A DNA stretch of 19,668 nt from QHBQ01 sp038230695 (GTDB taxonomy: Bacteria; Chloroflexota; Chloroflexia; QHBQ01), in NCBI GenBank assembly GCA_038230695.1, contig JBBRMT010000068.1, forward strand, positions 1-19,668. Reading direction: 5' to 3'. Below the pieces are notes generated by a model, which did not search any database, had not been told where the DNA came from, and was given only the letters and a program-made list of their open reading frames with translations. Positions 13,483 to 19,623 of this stretch are shown in pieces; positions within the stretch are counted from its first letter, which is position 1; the number at the start of each line of letters is the position of its first letter. A program made the translations under genes and the position numbers.

Positions 13483-13491
13483 TTATCCACA
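13483..13491 (+). other. Second perfect DnaA box sequence
   Basis: TTATCCACA between the K+ channel and GH18 genes. It is the second exact copy in the window, 4.7 kb from the first. Confidence 0.35.
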
Positions 13492-13530
13492 TAACGAGCC
13501 AGCCGTCAAGAAGTTGCGTATCCGCAAGTT

Positions 13531-13551
13531 CACTTTTCAACTTTCAACTCC
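13531..13551. repeat. Heptamer array crossing the K+ channel stop codon
   Basis: Units CACTTTT, CAACTTT, CAACTCC. The minus-strand stop (13537-13539) lies inside, so the last codons (VES) are read from the array. Confidence 0.65.
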
Positions 13552-14628
13552 CGTCGTAACCGCCACTTCCAGCGCTCGCAACTGGCTGCTGGTGCCGACT
13601 ACGATCAGGCGGTCGCCGGGGGCAATCGGCGCATCGAGGCTGGGGTTGGGGGTCAGGTCAGTCCTGGCGCGGTGGATCGCCAGCACGGTTGGCGGCTCGC
13701 CCTGCACGGAGCGGAGCAAGGCTCCCAGTTGGCTAGCTCGCCCCACTGTTACCTCCTCCATATTGAAGTCGGTGGTCTCATCGTGCATCAAGGTGTCGAG
13801 GTAGTTGGCAACTGCGGGGCGAGTCGCTACGGTTGCCATGCGAAGGCCGCCCAGTTCGTATGGGGAGACGACGTGGTTGGCTCCGGCAATACGCATCTTG
13901 CCAGTATTCTCGCTGTTGCCGATGCGTCCCACGATCAGCAGGTCGGGGTTGAGCGCCCGCGCCGACAGGGTGATAAAGACGTTGCCCGCATCGCTGTCGG
14001 AGGAGGCGATCAAGGCGTGGGCGCGTTTAATACCCGCCTCGCGTAGCACCGCGTCGCTGGTGGCATCGCCATACAGCACCGGCAGTTCGCGGCGGCGGGC
14101 CAGTTCCGCCGATTCGGGATTGTTGTCTATCACTACTACCTGAAGCTGCTCCTGCAACAATTGCCGCGCCACCATCTGCCCCATCCTGCCGTAGCCGCAG
14201 ATGATATAATGGCCGCGCATCTGATTAATCTGGTTCTGCATCCGCCGCCTCCTCACCAGCCCCGAAGCCTGGGTCTCGACCGCCAGTTCCGTCACCGCGC
14301 CCAGCACATAGAGCAGGATACCCAAACCGCCAATCACGGTCAGCGAGGCGACCACCCGCCCCCAGCCATCCAGCGGATGCACTTCACTGTAACCAACGGT
14401 GGTAACGGTGATGATAGTCATATATAGCGCATCGCCGAGGCTCCAGCCCTCCACCAGCATGAACGCTGCCGTGCTGAGGGCGAGAAAGATAAACAAGGTC
14501 AGCACTGTGAAGCGCAGCCGCTCCGCCAGTTCGCGGATGCGTCTGACACTCACCTCCGCTCCTAGCAGGGCGCGGCGCAGTCTGGCCCGTTGATCCCGCC
14601 TCTCTCCTTCGCCCGGTTCGTCTTTCAC
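13537..14628 (-). CDS. Two-TM potassium channel with RCK (TrkA-N/TrkA-C) domain
   Basis: A 363-residue membrane protein. Two membrane helices (about 39-59 and 93-113) flank a pore with selectivity filter 'TVTTVGYSE' (T-V-G-Y at 77-80). A cytoplasmic RCK N-domain begins at about 139 with the Rossmann loop 'YIICGYGRMGQ' (145-150) and an acidic strand end 'VVVIDNN' (Asp168); 'YGDATSDAVLREAGI' follows as usual. A TrkA-C/RCK-C domain occupies about 285-358. It conducts K+ gated by a nucleotide or ion bound to the RCK ring; the ligand is not determinable. The start is GTG 14628, 6 nt after a TATAAT with a matching -35, so the mRNA is probably leaderless. It is divergent from the third sigma factor. 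Confidence 0.93.
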   Translation of the reverse strand: MKDEPGEGERRDQRARLRRALLGAEVSVRRIRELAERLRFTVLTLFIFLALSTAAFMLVEGWSLGDALYMTIITVTTVGYSEVHPLDGWGRVVASLTVIGGLGILLYVLGAVTELAVETQASGLVRRRRMQNQINQMRGHYIICGYGRMGQMVARQLLQEQLQVVVIDNNPESAELARRRELPVLYGDATSDAVLREAGIKRAHALIASSDSDAGNVFITLSARALNPDLLIVGRIGNSENTGKMRIAGANHVVSPYELGGLRMATVATRPAVANYLDTLMHDETTDFNMEEVTVGRASQLGALLRSVQGEPPTVLAIHRARTDLTPNPSLDAPIAPGDRLIVVGTSSQLRALEVAVTTGVES

Positions 14629-14634
14629 CGCCTG

Positions 14635-14663
14635 ATTATAGATTAGCGCACTCTCTGAGTCAA
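14635..14663 (-). promoter_or_regulatory. Near-consensus promoter of the K+ channel gene
   Basis: Minus strand: TTGACT (14663-14658), 17-nt spacer, TATAAT (14640-14635), then CAGGCG and the GTG start. Eleven of twelve consensus bases match. Confidence 0.8.
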
Positions 14664-14723
14664 TTAAATCCCCGATTCCACGAGTTACAATAGAATATCA
14701 TATCTAAATGCAGGCATATGCGT

Positions 14724-14729
14724 TATAAT
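14724..14729 (+). promoter_or_regulatory. Possible -10 element for the third sigma factor
   Basis: TATAAT overlapping an in-frame ATG (14728). No good -35 is found at the usual distance. If used, transcription would start near 14736 and the leader would be about 64 nt, which supports GTG 14800 as the true start. Confidence 0.35.
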
Positions 14730-14799
14730 GAATGCACCAGGCAAAAAGGCAACCATTTTGTTGCAAGCGTCGAGCGTAATAGGATACAGGAGCAGCCAG

Positions 14800-15462
14800 G
14801 TGCAAGAACGTGATGGGCAAATTAATCAGGCAGACCTCGTAGTGGGAGAGGTTGCTGCTCAGAGCGATGAATTGGTATCGCTGGTAGATGCTGCCCGCAA
14901 GGGTGACAGTGCCGCACTAAGCGCCATTTATGAGCGTTTCTGTGACCGCATCTATCGCTATGCGCTGTTCAAGCTAGGCAACAGCCAGCAGGCTGAAGAT
15001 ATTTGCGCCCAGGTGTTCCTCAAAATGATGGAGAGTGTGGGTCGGTTCGAGTGGCGCTCTGGCGGGAGCAATACTCATTCGATCAATGCCGCCTCATTCT
15101 CATCGTGGCTATACCGCATTGCCCAAAACCTGATTACTGATCAAGTGCGGCGCGAGGCCCGTCGCCCCGCTGTGCCACTCGACAGCGTTGCTGGCTACCT
15201 GCCCGGCAGCAGCGACCCCGCCCACGCTGCCGAGGAGGCGCTGTTCCGCGAACAATTGGCGCATGCGCTCGAAGGTCTGACCGACCTGCAGGCACAGGTG
15301 ATTGCCTTGAAGTTCGGCGGCGGAATGAGCAATGCTGAGGTGGGCCAGATGCTGGGGCGCAGCGAAGGGGCAGTCAAGGCGTTGCAATATAGCGCCTTGC
15401 AGAAGTTGCACCGCTTGCTCGGTCCGGCGATTGAGGCGTTAACACGAAAAAGCTATGGCTAG
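14800..15462 (+). CDS. ECF RNA polymerase sigma factor (third of three)
   Basis: A 220-residue ECF sigma factor when begun at GTG 14800, which has AGGAG 7 nt upstream; an in-frame ATG at 14728 overlaps a TATAAT and is less likely. Region 2 covers about 40-125 ('AIYERFCDRIYRYALFKLGN', 'QAEDICAQVFLKMMESVGRF', 'FSSWLYRIAQNLITDQVRRE'), with an unusual Gly/Ser/Asn-rich insertion near 86-99. Region 4 covers about 150-210 ('LTDLQAQVIALKFGGGMSNAE', then 'VGQMLGRSEGAVKALQYSAL'). The last codons overlap the start of the next gene by 8 nt, implying translational coupling with its likely regulator. Confidence 0.92.
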   Translation: MQERDGQINQADLVVGEVAAQSDELVSLVDAARKGDSAALSAIYERFCDRIYRYALFKLGNSQQAEDICAQVFLKMMESVGRFEWRSGGSNTHSINAASFSSWLYRIAQNLITDQVRREARRPAVPLDSVAGYLPGSSDPAHAAEEALFREQLAHALEGLTDLQAQVIALKFGGGMSNAEVGQMLGRSEGAVKALQYSALQKLHRLLGPAIEALTRKSYG

Positions 15463-16813
15463 AGTTAGTATCGAAGAAGCATTGGATGATTGCTTGCAGC
15501 GCCTACCACACGAGGGGCTGGATGCCTGTCTGCGCCGCTACCCTCAGTATGCCGACGAGTTGCGCGGCTTGCTCCAGCTTGGCACGATGGTCAGCCGCAC
15601 CAGCGTCACTACCGTCCTAAGCAATGAGGCGCGGCAGCGGATGCGGGCGCAGTTGTTCCAGCCCCCTGCGCCAACCACTGCCAACCCGAAAGTAACTAGC
15701 CCTGCAGTGGCACAACCCACCCGCGCCCTACCATTGCCTGCAACATCGCTGCGGCCAATCGCAGCCTTGTTCAGCCGCCCGCTCGTTCGTGTTGCCCTCG
15801 CGCTGATTGTATTGGTCGTTCTATTCCTCGGCGGTGGCGCGGCCTCGGCCCATGCCGCCCCCGGCGATGCGCTCTATCCGGTCAAGCGTTTCTATGAGGG
15901 CATGCGCTACACCTTCAGTCTAAGCAACAGTGACAAAGCCAATGCGCAGCTCGACTTTGCCAGCGCCCGCCTAGATGAGATGGTGGCGCTGGTGCAACGC
16001 AAAACTCAAATTGATGGGGACCTATTGACCGATCTCGCTGCCAATATTTCCTATTGTAGCGATCAACTCAACTCCACCAACTTCAGCGCCAAGCAGCAGC
16101 TTGCCAGTTCGTTTGCCACAATCTTGCAGCGTGAACAGCAGGTGTTGGGCGCAGTGAGCAGCGATGTCGCCACCAATGCCCAACCCCAGTTCACCACTGC
16201 CAGGCAGAGCATCGCCCAATATTACCGAACCGTTACCCAATTCGCCCCCAATGTGCCACCGCTTGCCATACCAACCGGCCTGCCTGGGGTCAACTCCAAC
16301 CCCACCCCTAGCCTGCCAGCGGCTCAGGATACTGCCACCCCAATGCCTGTTGTGGCAACCCCCTCGCCCACCGTTATCCTGACCGACACCGCCACGCCCA
16401 ACACCACCGCCACTGCGTTGCCCAGCGCCACTGCCTCGCCTGACTCAACCCACGTTCGCCACGTCGCTCCGACCGACACGCCGCTGCCCACCACGCCCCG
16501 CCCTCACATCACCGCCACGCCGTTGCCGCCGCGACCTACCCCCACGGCCACTCACCTGCCCATACCAATCCAGACCCCCACGCCAGTCAAGCTAAAGCCA
16601 ACCCCCCCGCCCAAACCCACGCTTCCCCGACCCACAGTGGTCGTGCCGCCGCCAACCCCCATCCCGACTGTTGTCTCCGGTGACACCAAAGGTGGTAAGG
16701 GTCATGGTAACGGCAGCGGTAACGGCAATGGCAATGGGCAAGGCGGCAATGGCGGTGGTAACGGCAATAGACATGGAAATGGCAATGGTGGCAATGGTGG
16801 CGATGGGGGTTGA
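15455..16813 (+). CDS. Anti-sigma-like membrane protein (DUF5667-like) with Pro/Thr and Gly/Asn tails
   Basis: A 452-residue protein coupled to the third ECF sigma gene. The cytoplasmic N-terminus ('MARVSIEEALDDCLQRL', 'ACLRRYPQYADELRGLLQLG') is of the type seen beside ECF sigma factors. One membrane helix runs about 109-127. The exterior starts with 'APGDALYPVKRFYEGMRYTF', typical of DUF5667-like domains, and a helical region to about 265. A Pro/Thr-rich stretch (about 270-405) resembles a wall-spanning stalk. The last 46 residues are almost only Gly, Asn, Lys and His (GNGNG type), encoded by GGTAACGGC/AATGGC-like repeats. Anti-sigma function is inferred from gene order and topology. The tail is unlike the rest of the protein and may have grown by slippage. 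Confidence 0.75.
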   Translation: MARVSIEEALDDCLQRLPHEGLDACLRRYPQYADELRGLLQLGTMVSRTSVTTVLSNEARQRMRAQLFQPPAPTTANPKVTSPAVAQPTRALPLPATSLRPIAALFSRPLVRVALALIVLVVLFLGGGAASAHAAPGDALYPVKRFYEGMRYTFSLSNSDKANAQLDFASARLDEMVALVQRKTQIDGDLLTDLAANISYCSDQLNSTNFSAKQQLASSFATILQREQQVLGAVSSDVATNAQPQFTTARQSIAQYYRTVTQFAPNVPPLAIPTGLPGVNSNPTPSLPAAQDTATPMPVVATPSPTVILTDTATPNTTATALPSATASPDSTHVRHVAPTDTPLPTTPRPHITATPLPPRPTPTATHLPIPIQTPTPVKLKPTPPPKPTLPRPTVVVPPPTPIPTVVSGDTKGGKGHGNGSGNGNGNGQGGNGGGNGNRHGNGNGGNGGDGG

Positions 16814-16845
16814 TGTTACTGTAGATCTCAGAAAGTGGCTGAAAA

Positions 16846-16869
16846 AGGCGAACAACCGTTCGCCCCTAC
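16846..16869. repeat. Dispersed palindrome of the GGGCGAAC family
   Basis: GGCGAAC, loop AACC, GTTCGCC (16847-16864), followed by CCTAC. It lies between two convergent genes and could weakly terminate both. It is nearly identical to the copies at 2483-2506 and 2560-2583. Confidence 0.7.
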
Positions 16870-16893
16870 ATACAAAGGCATGGCTTTTCAGAC

Positions 16894-16921
16894 ACTATCT
16901 CAGCACTCAGCACTCACTTAC
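16894..16921. repeat. Heptamer array crossing the flippase stop codon
   Basis: Units ACTATCT, CAGCACT, CAGCACT, CACTTAC. The flippase stop (16914-16916) spans units three and four. Confidence 0.7.
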
Positions 16922-18437
16922 GTCGCAACACCTGACGGGCCAGAGTTAGCTCCTCGGCGCTGAAGGTGTGCAGGGCGAACAGCAAACCCACGTAGAGCAA
17001 CACCATCACCACCGCCGCCAGCAGCGCAGGCAGCCCCAGCGCCAGCGTGGCCCAGATGCCCGCCGCGCCGATTGCCGCTGCCAGCGCGGGCCGCCAGGCA
17101 AGGGCGAACAGGTTTGGCATGGTCCCCAGTTCGGTTCGAGTCCAGAGATAGAGTGGGGCCATCAGCACCAGTTCGCTTGCCACCGTTACCCAACTGGCGG
17201 CGTACAGGCTGAACATGGGGATGAGGATAAGGTTGGCAACCACGTTGAAGACGGCAACCAGCACGAAGCCGACCGTAATCAGCCGTTGGCGGTTTAGTGC
17301 AATTAGCACATACAAGGTCAGACCATTGAAGAAACTGAAGGGCAGGAACAGGATCAGGATCTGCAGCGCGGTTGCCGCTTCAGGCAGAAAGACAGGGCCA
17401 GCGAACAGCCAGATAATCGGGCCACTGAGCAATAGGGTGGCGGCAATTGCGGGCATGGCGATCAGCGCCAGCAGCTTGAGGGTCAAGGTATAGGCCCGCA
17501 GCAGGCCGTCGCGGGCATCAGCCGCGTAGCGTGAAAGCAGCGGGAAGATGGCGAAGGTCAAGTTGGCGGTAATCAGCGGGAAGAAATTGATGAATTTGTA
17601 GGCCGCATCGTACTTGCCCAGTATCTCTTTGGGCCACTCGGCACGCAGGATCTGGTAGTCCAACTTGAAGAACAGGTTTTGCAGCAGGCTGTTGATCAGT
17701 AGCGGCAGAGCGATCGCCAGCAGGCCGAGGGCGAAGCGGCGCTCGAACTCCAGATGGGGTTGCAGCAGGGTGCGGCGCATCCACACATATAGCACCGCAG
17801 CGGTGACGCAGTTGACCGCCAGCGGTATCGCCCCCAGGATGATCAGCATCGTGGGGCTGGGCTGTTGTCCATTTGCCAACCATACCCCTCCCAGCAGAGC
17901 GAGGCCAAACACGAACTTGACTGCTGCGGTGATGATGGTGACGATAGCGGGGATAGTCATGCGCTCGTGGGCCTGGAACACTGCGGTGCAGGCGGCAGAC
18001 AATGACCCCGGCAGCAGTGCGGCGGCCAGCAGCAGGGTGGCGGCAATTGCGTAGCTGGCGTACTGCTGATCGGCCCCCAGCAACAGACCTGGATTGGGGA
18101 TGAGTAGCAGCGCGAGCAGGCCGATAACCAGTAGGCTGAGGCCCAGGCGCAGCAGCAGAGTGTTGCTGAAGTAGCGATTGGCCTGCGTTTTGTCGCGGGC
18201 GACATCGCGGATGAGCAGCACGTCGAGACCCCAGTTGCTGATCGTGCTGGCATATAGCGAGATGCTCACTGCAAAGGCGAAGTCACCATTGAAGCCGCCG
18301 ATCATGTGCAGCACGATGATGCCGTAGACCGTGTCTATGCCCCTGGTTAGTAGCTGGGCCAGCAGCGGGTTGACACTGTTGCGGGCTACACGGCGGGCAG
18401 TGCTGACGCTCTCGGAATGGGGGGTGGAGTCGCTCAC
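16914..18437 (-). CDS. Polysaccharide flippase (Wzx/MVF-MATE superfamily)
   Basis: A 507-residue integral membrane protein with about 14 predicted membrane helices and no large soluble domain, the usual build of lipid-linked oligosaccharide flippases. The N-terminus 'VARNSVNPLLAQLLTRGIDTVYGIIV' and the early 'GDFAFAVSISLYASTISNWGLDVLLIRDVARD' motif match the family, as do the 'YDAAYKFINFFPLITANLTFAIFPLLSRY' and 'LYVLIALNRQ' segments. It would move a lipid-linked glycan across the membrane; with the nearby GT-C glycosyltransferase it suggests envelope glycan assembly. It starts with GTG 18437, overlapping the stop of the small membrane protein gene by 4 nt (GTGA), so the two are translationally coupled. 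The stop codon lies in a heptamer array. Confidence 0.88.
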   Translation of the reverse strand: MSDSTPHSESVSTARRVARNSVNPLLAQLLTRGIDTVYGIIVLHMIGGFNGDFAFAVSISLYASTISNWGLDVLLIRDVARDKTQANRYFSNTLLLRLGLSLLVIGLLALLLIPNPGLLLGADQQYASYAIAATLLLAAALLPGSLSAACTAVFQAHERMTIPAIVTIITAAVKFVFGLALLGGVWLANGQQPSPTMLIILGAIPLAVNCVTAAVLYVWMRRTLLQPHLEFERRFALGLLAIALPLLINSLLQNLFFKLDYQILRAEWPKEILGKYDAAYKFINFFPLITANLTFAIFPLLSRYAADARDGLLRAYTLTLKLLALIAMPAIAATLLLSGPIIWLFAGPVFLPEAATALQILILFLPFSFFNGLTLYVLIALNRQRLITVGFVLVAVFNVVANLILIPMFSLYAASWVTVASELVLMAPLYLWTRTELGTMPNLFALAWRPALAAAIGAAGIWATLALGLPALLAAVVMVLLYVGLLFALHTFSAEELTLARQVLRRK

Positions 18438-18643
18438 TTGACCACAATCAGCAGGATGAGGGCAATCAGCATCATCAGCGCAATGCTGGCAATGGTGAAG
18501 AAGCCAACCAATAGGATGAAGCGGCGGTCGGCGGGATTGACCGTCCGCCGCTCCTCGACCGGCAGCGGCGCGGGTAGCACCTCACCTTGTGGCTGATAGC
18601 CGGGTGGTTCGGGGGTAATACGGATTTCTTCCTGTTCGTCCAT
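18434..18643 (-). CDS. Small single-pass membrane protein coupled to the flippase
   Basis: A 69-residue protein: an acidic N-terminus (MDEQEEIRITPEPP), a Pro-rich stretch, basic 'RRTVNPADRR', then a C-terminal membrane helix (about 44-67, 'LLVGFFTIASIALMMLIALILLIVV') ending in Lys. It probably inserts with N-terminus inside. I recognise no family. An ATG at 18643 lies 8 nt after a TATAAT, so a leaderless start is likely; an upstream TTG (18652) would fall inside the -10 and is rejected. The overlap with the flippase start suggests an accessory role for that protein, but this is an inference. Confidence 0.7.
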   Translation of the reverse strand: MDEQEEIRITPEPPGYQPQGEVLPAPLPVEERRTVNPADRRFILLVGFFTIASIALMMLIALILLIVVK

Positions 18644-18651
18644 CGCCGCCA

Positions 18652-18680
18652 ATTATATCCGACAAAAGGCAAAAGCACAA
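18652..18680 (-). promoter_or_regulatory. Promoter of the small membrane protein/flippase operon
   Basis: Minus strand: TTGTGC (18680-18675), 17-nt spacer, TATAAT (18657-18652), then TGGCGGCG and ATG 18643. The downstream sequence resembles that at the lipid kinase (TATAAT-CGGCGGC-ATG). Confidence 0.65.
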
Positions 18681-18691
18681 AGTCATCAACC

Positions 18692-18720
18692 TTGACAAAG
18701 AGCATGGGTTGGTTTACATT
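18692..18720 (+). promoter_or_regulatory. Orphan plus-strand promoter
   Basis: Perfect TTGACA (18692-18697), 17-nt spacer, TACATT (18715-18720; four of six). It is divergent from the small membrane protein promoter. No coding gene follows on this strand. Confidence 0.4.
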
Positions 18721-18782
18721 TGTTGCGACAAGTCCGCCCCGACCGCTAAATAACCAACTCGCCAAACAGGGCAGCAAAAAGC

Positions 18783-18842
18783 CTCTCCCCAGCGGGGAAA
18801 CCCCTTGCGGGGTTCCCTTTGGGTAGGTTTGGTGAGGGGAGA
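18783..18842. repeat. Nested hairpin, CTCTCCCC..GGGGAGA family
   Basis: Outer arms TCTCCCC (18784-18790) and GGGGAGA (18836-18842), with an inner GGGAAACCCC..GGGGTTCCC stem. A related hairpin occurs at 19598-19623. Confidence 0.6.
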
Positions 18843-18863
18843 ATCTCGCCAGGCACTAATGTT

Positions 18864-18901
18864 ATCGTAAGCGTAAATGTGCCAATTTTAGCGTTTACGA
18901 T
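18864..18901. other. Interrupted palindrome ATCGTAAGCG..CGTTTACGAT
   Basis: An 11-bp stem (two G-U pairs) plus two further pairs around a central CC-containing loop. Without a T tract it looks more like an operator or a small structured RNA element than a terminator. Confidence 0.4.
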
Positions 18902-18922
18902 GAGCATTGTTGCGCTTCACCA

Positions 18923-18945
18923 GAGCGAGCGCAACCCGCCCCTAC
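18923..18945. repeat. Inverted copy of the GTAGGGGCG palindrome
   Basis: Reverse complement shares 21 bases with 13446-13468 (GTAGGGGCGGGTTGCGCTCG). Confidence 0.7.
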
Positions 18946-19073
18946 AGCATGTTGTTGCCTTCGACAGGCATTTGTGGCATAGCAAAAGGGTTAAAGGCGG
19001 CACAGGCGGGCAAGTGGGCGTATGCCCTGCGCCTCTACGCCATCTCTCCAGCCATACACCGCAGGCACAAACG

Positions 19074-19103
19074 AGCCGACGCTGTTGCAATGTAGCGTCG
19101 GCT
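19074..19103. terminator. Perfect 10-bp hairpin, terminator of the ABM gene and/or the orphan transcript
   Basis: AGCCGACGCT (19074-19083) pairs with AGCGTCGGCT (19094-19103); loop 10 nt. Plus-strand tail TATTCC, minus-strand tail CGTTTGTG. It lies 60 nt beyond the stop of the minus-strand ABM gene. Confidence 0.6.
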
Positions 19104-19163
19104 TATTCCGTGTCCTCCGTGATCCAAACCACATAGCCCTCAGCTATCAGGCGATGATGGCAA

Positions 19164-19472
19164 CTAGGTCAGACCCTTGCCGCCAACTGGCGTGGTGATG
19201 ATGGGTTCACCAATCGCGGCGATCAAGTGCCGCGCTTTGGCGATCAACTCCCCCACTCCGGCGATAGTCAATGATGCGTCGTGATCCTCCTTGCTGCGCC
19301 ATGCCTCCGTTACCCAGATCACGTCCGGCTCGGTTGCAGATTTGCCGACCACGTACAGTTCGCAATCGGGCGCGTTGCTCATCATCTCTGCAGCGGTTAG
19401 CAGATGTTGCACAAGGGCATCGCGCTGCCCCGCTTGCGCCGTAAACTTGCCAAACATCCCAAATCTGTTCAT
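19164..19472 (-). CDS. Antibiotic biosynthesis monooxygenase (ABM) domain protein
   Basis: A 102-residue single-domain protein of the dimeric alpha+beta barrel (ABM) type. Visible are the first strand 'FGMFGKFTAQAGQRDALVQH', a helix to 'MMSNAPDCELYVVGKSATEP', the strand 'VIWVTEAWRSKEDHDAS' with the usual E-x-W and H, and a closing helix 'VGELIAKARHLIA'. Members include small quinone/flavin-independent oxygenases and heme-degrading enzymes, but many are uncharacterised, so no reaction is assigned. ATG 19472 is preceded by GGAGAG. It is monocistronic on the minus strand, flanked by hairpin repeats on both sides. Confidence 0.85.
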   Translation of the reverse strand: MNRFGMFGKFTAQAGQRDALVQHLLTAAEMMSNAPDCELYVVGKSATEPDVIWVTEAWRSKEDHDASLTIAGVGELIAKARHLIAAIGEPIITTPVGGKGLT

Positions 19473-19568
19473 GGATACTCTCCATTATCTTTTAGTGTAT
19501 ACTCCCTAGAAGTGGATTGCTACAGCAGTATAAGGCCAAACGCAAGCGCGGTCAATGCACTGCAGTAC

Positions 19569-19589
19569 AGAGTGCGGAGTGGGGAGTGC
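19569..19589. repeat. Heptamer array upstream of the ABM gene
   Basis: Units AGAGTGC, GGAGTGG, GGAGTGC. It lies next to the hairpin at 19598-19623. Confidence 0.65.
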
Positions 19590-19597
19590 CGAAGAAA

Positions 19598-19623
19598 CCC
19601 CTCTCCCCGCCGGGGGAGAGGGG
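19598..19623. repeat. Perfect 11-bp hairpin repeat
   Basis: CCCCTCTCCCC (19598-19608), loop GCCG, GGGGAGAGGGG (19613-19623). It is of the same kind as 18783-18842. No T tract follows, so it is listed as a repeat, not a terminator. Confidence 0.7.

Larger units (their letters stand above)
18658..19163. other. Non-coding interval with hairpins and orphan promoter
   Basis: About 500 nt between the flippase operon and the ABM gene. It holds a plus-strand promoter, three hairpin structures and a terminator. No open frame in it shows a recognisable domain. Confidence 0.55.

Noticed and set aside
8780..13491. Replication origin
   Set aside because: Only two isolated DnaA boxes, no AT-rich unwinding region, and no dnaA, dnaN or gyrase genes.
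14728..14799. ATG 14728 as the start of the third sigma factor
   Set aside because: It overlaps a TATAAT, has no ribosome binding site, and the 24 residues are not family-like; GTG 14800 has AGGAG at 7 nt.
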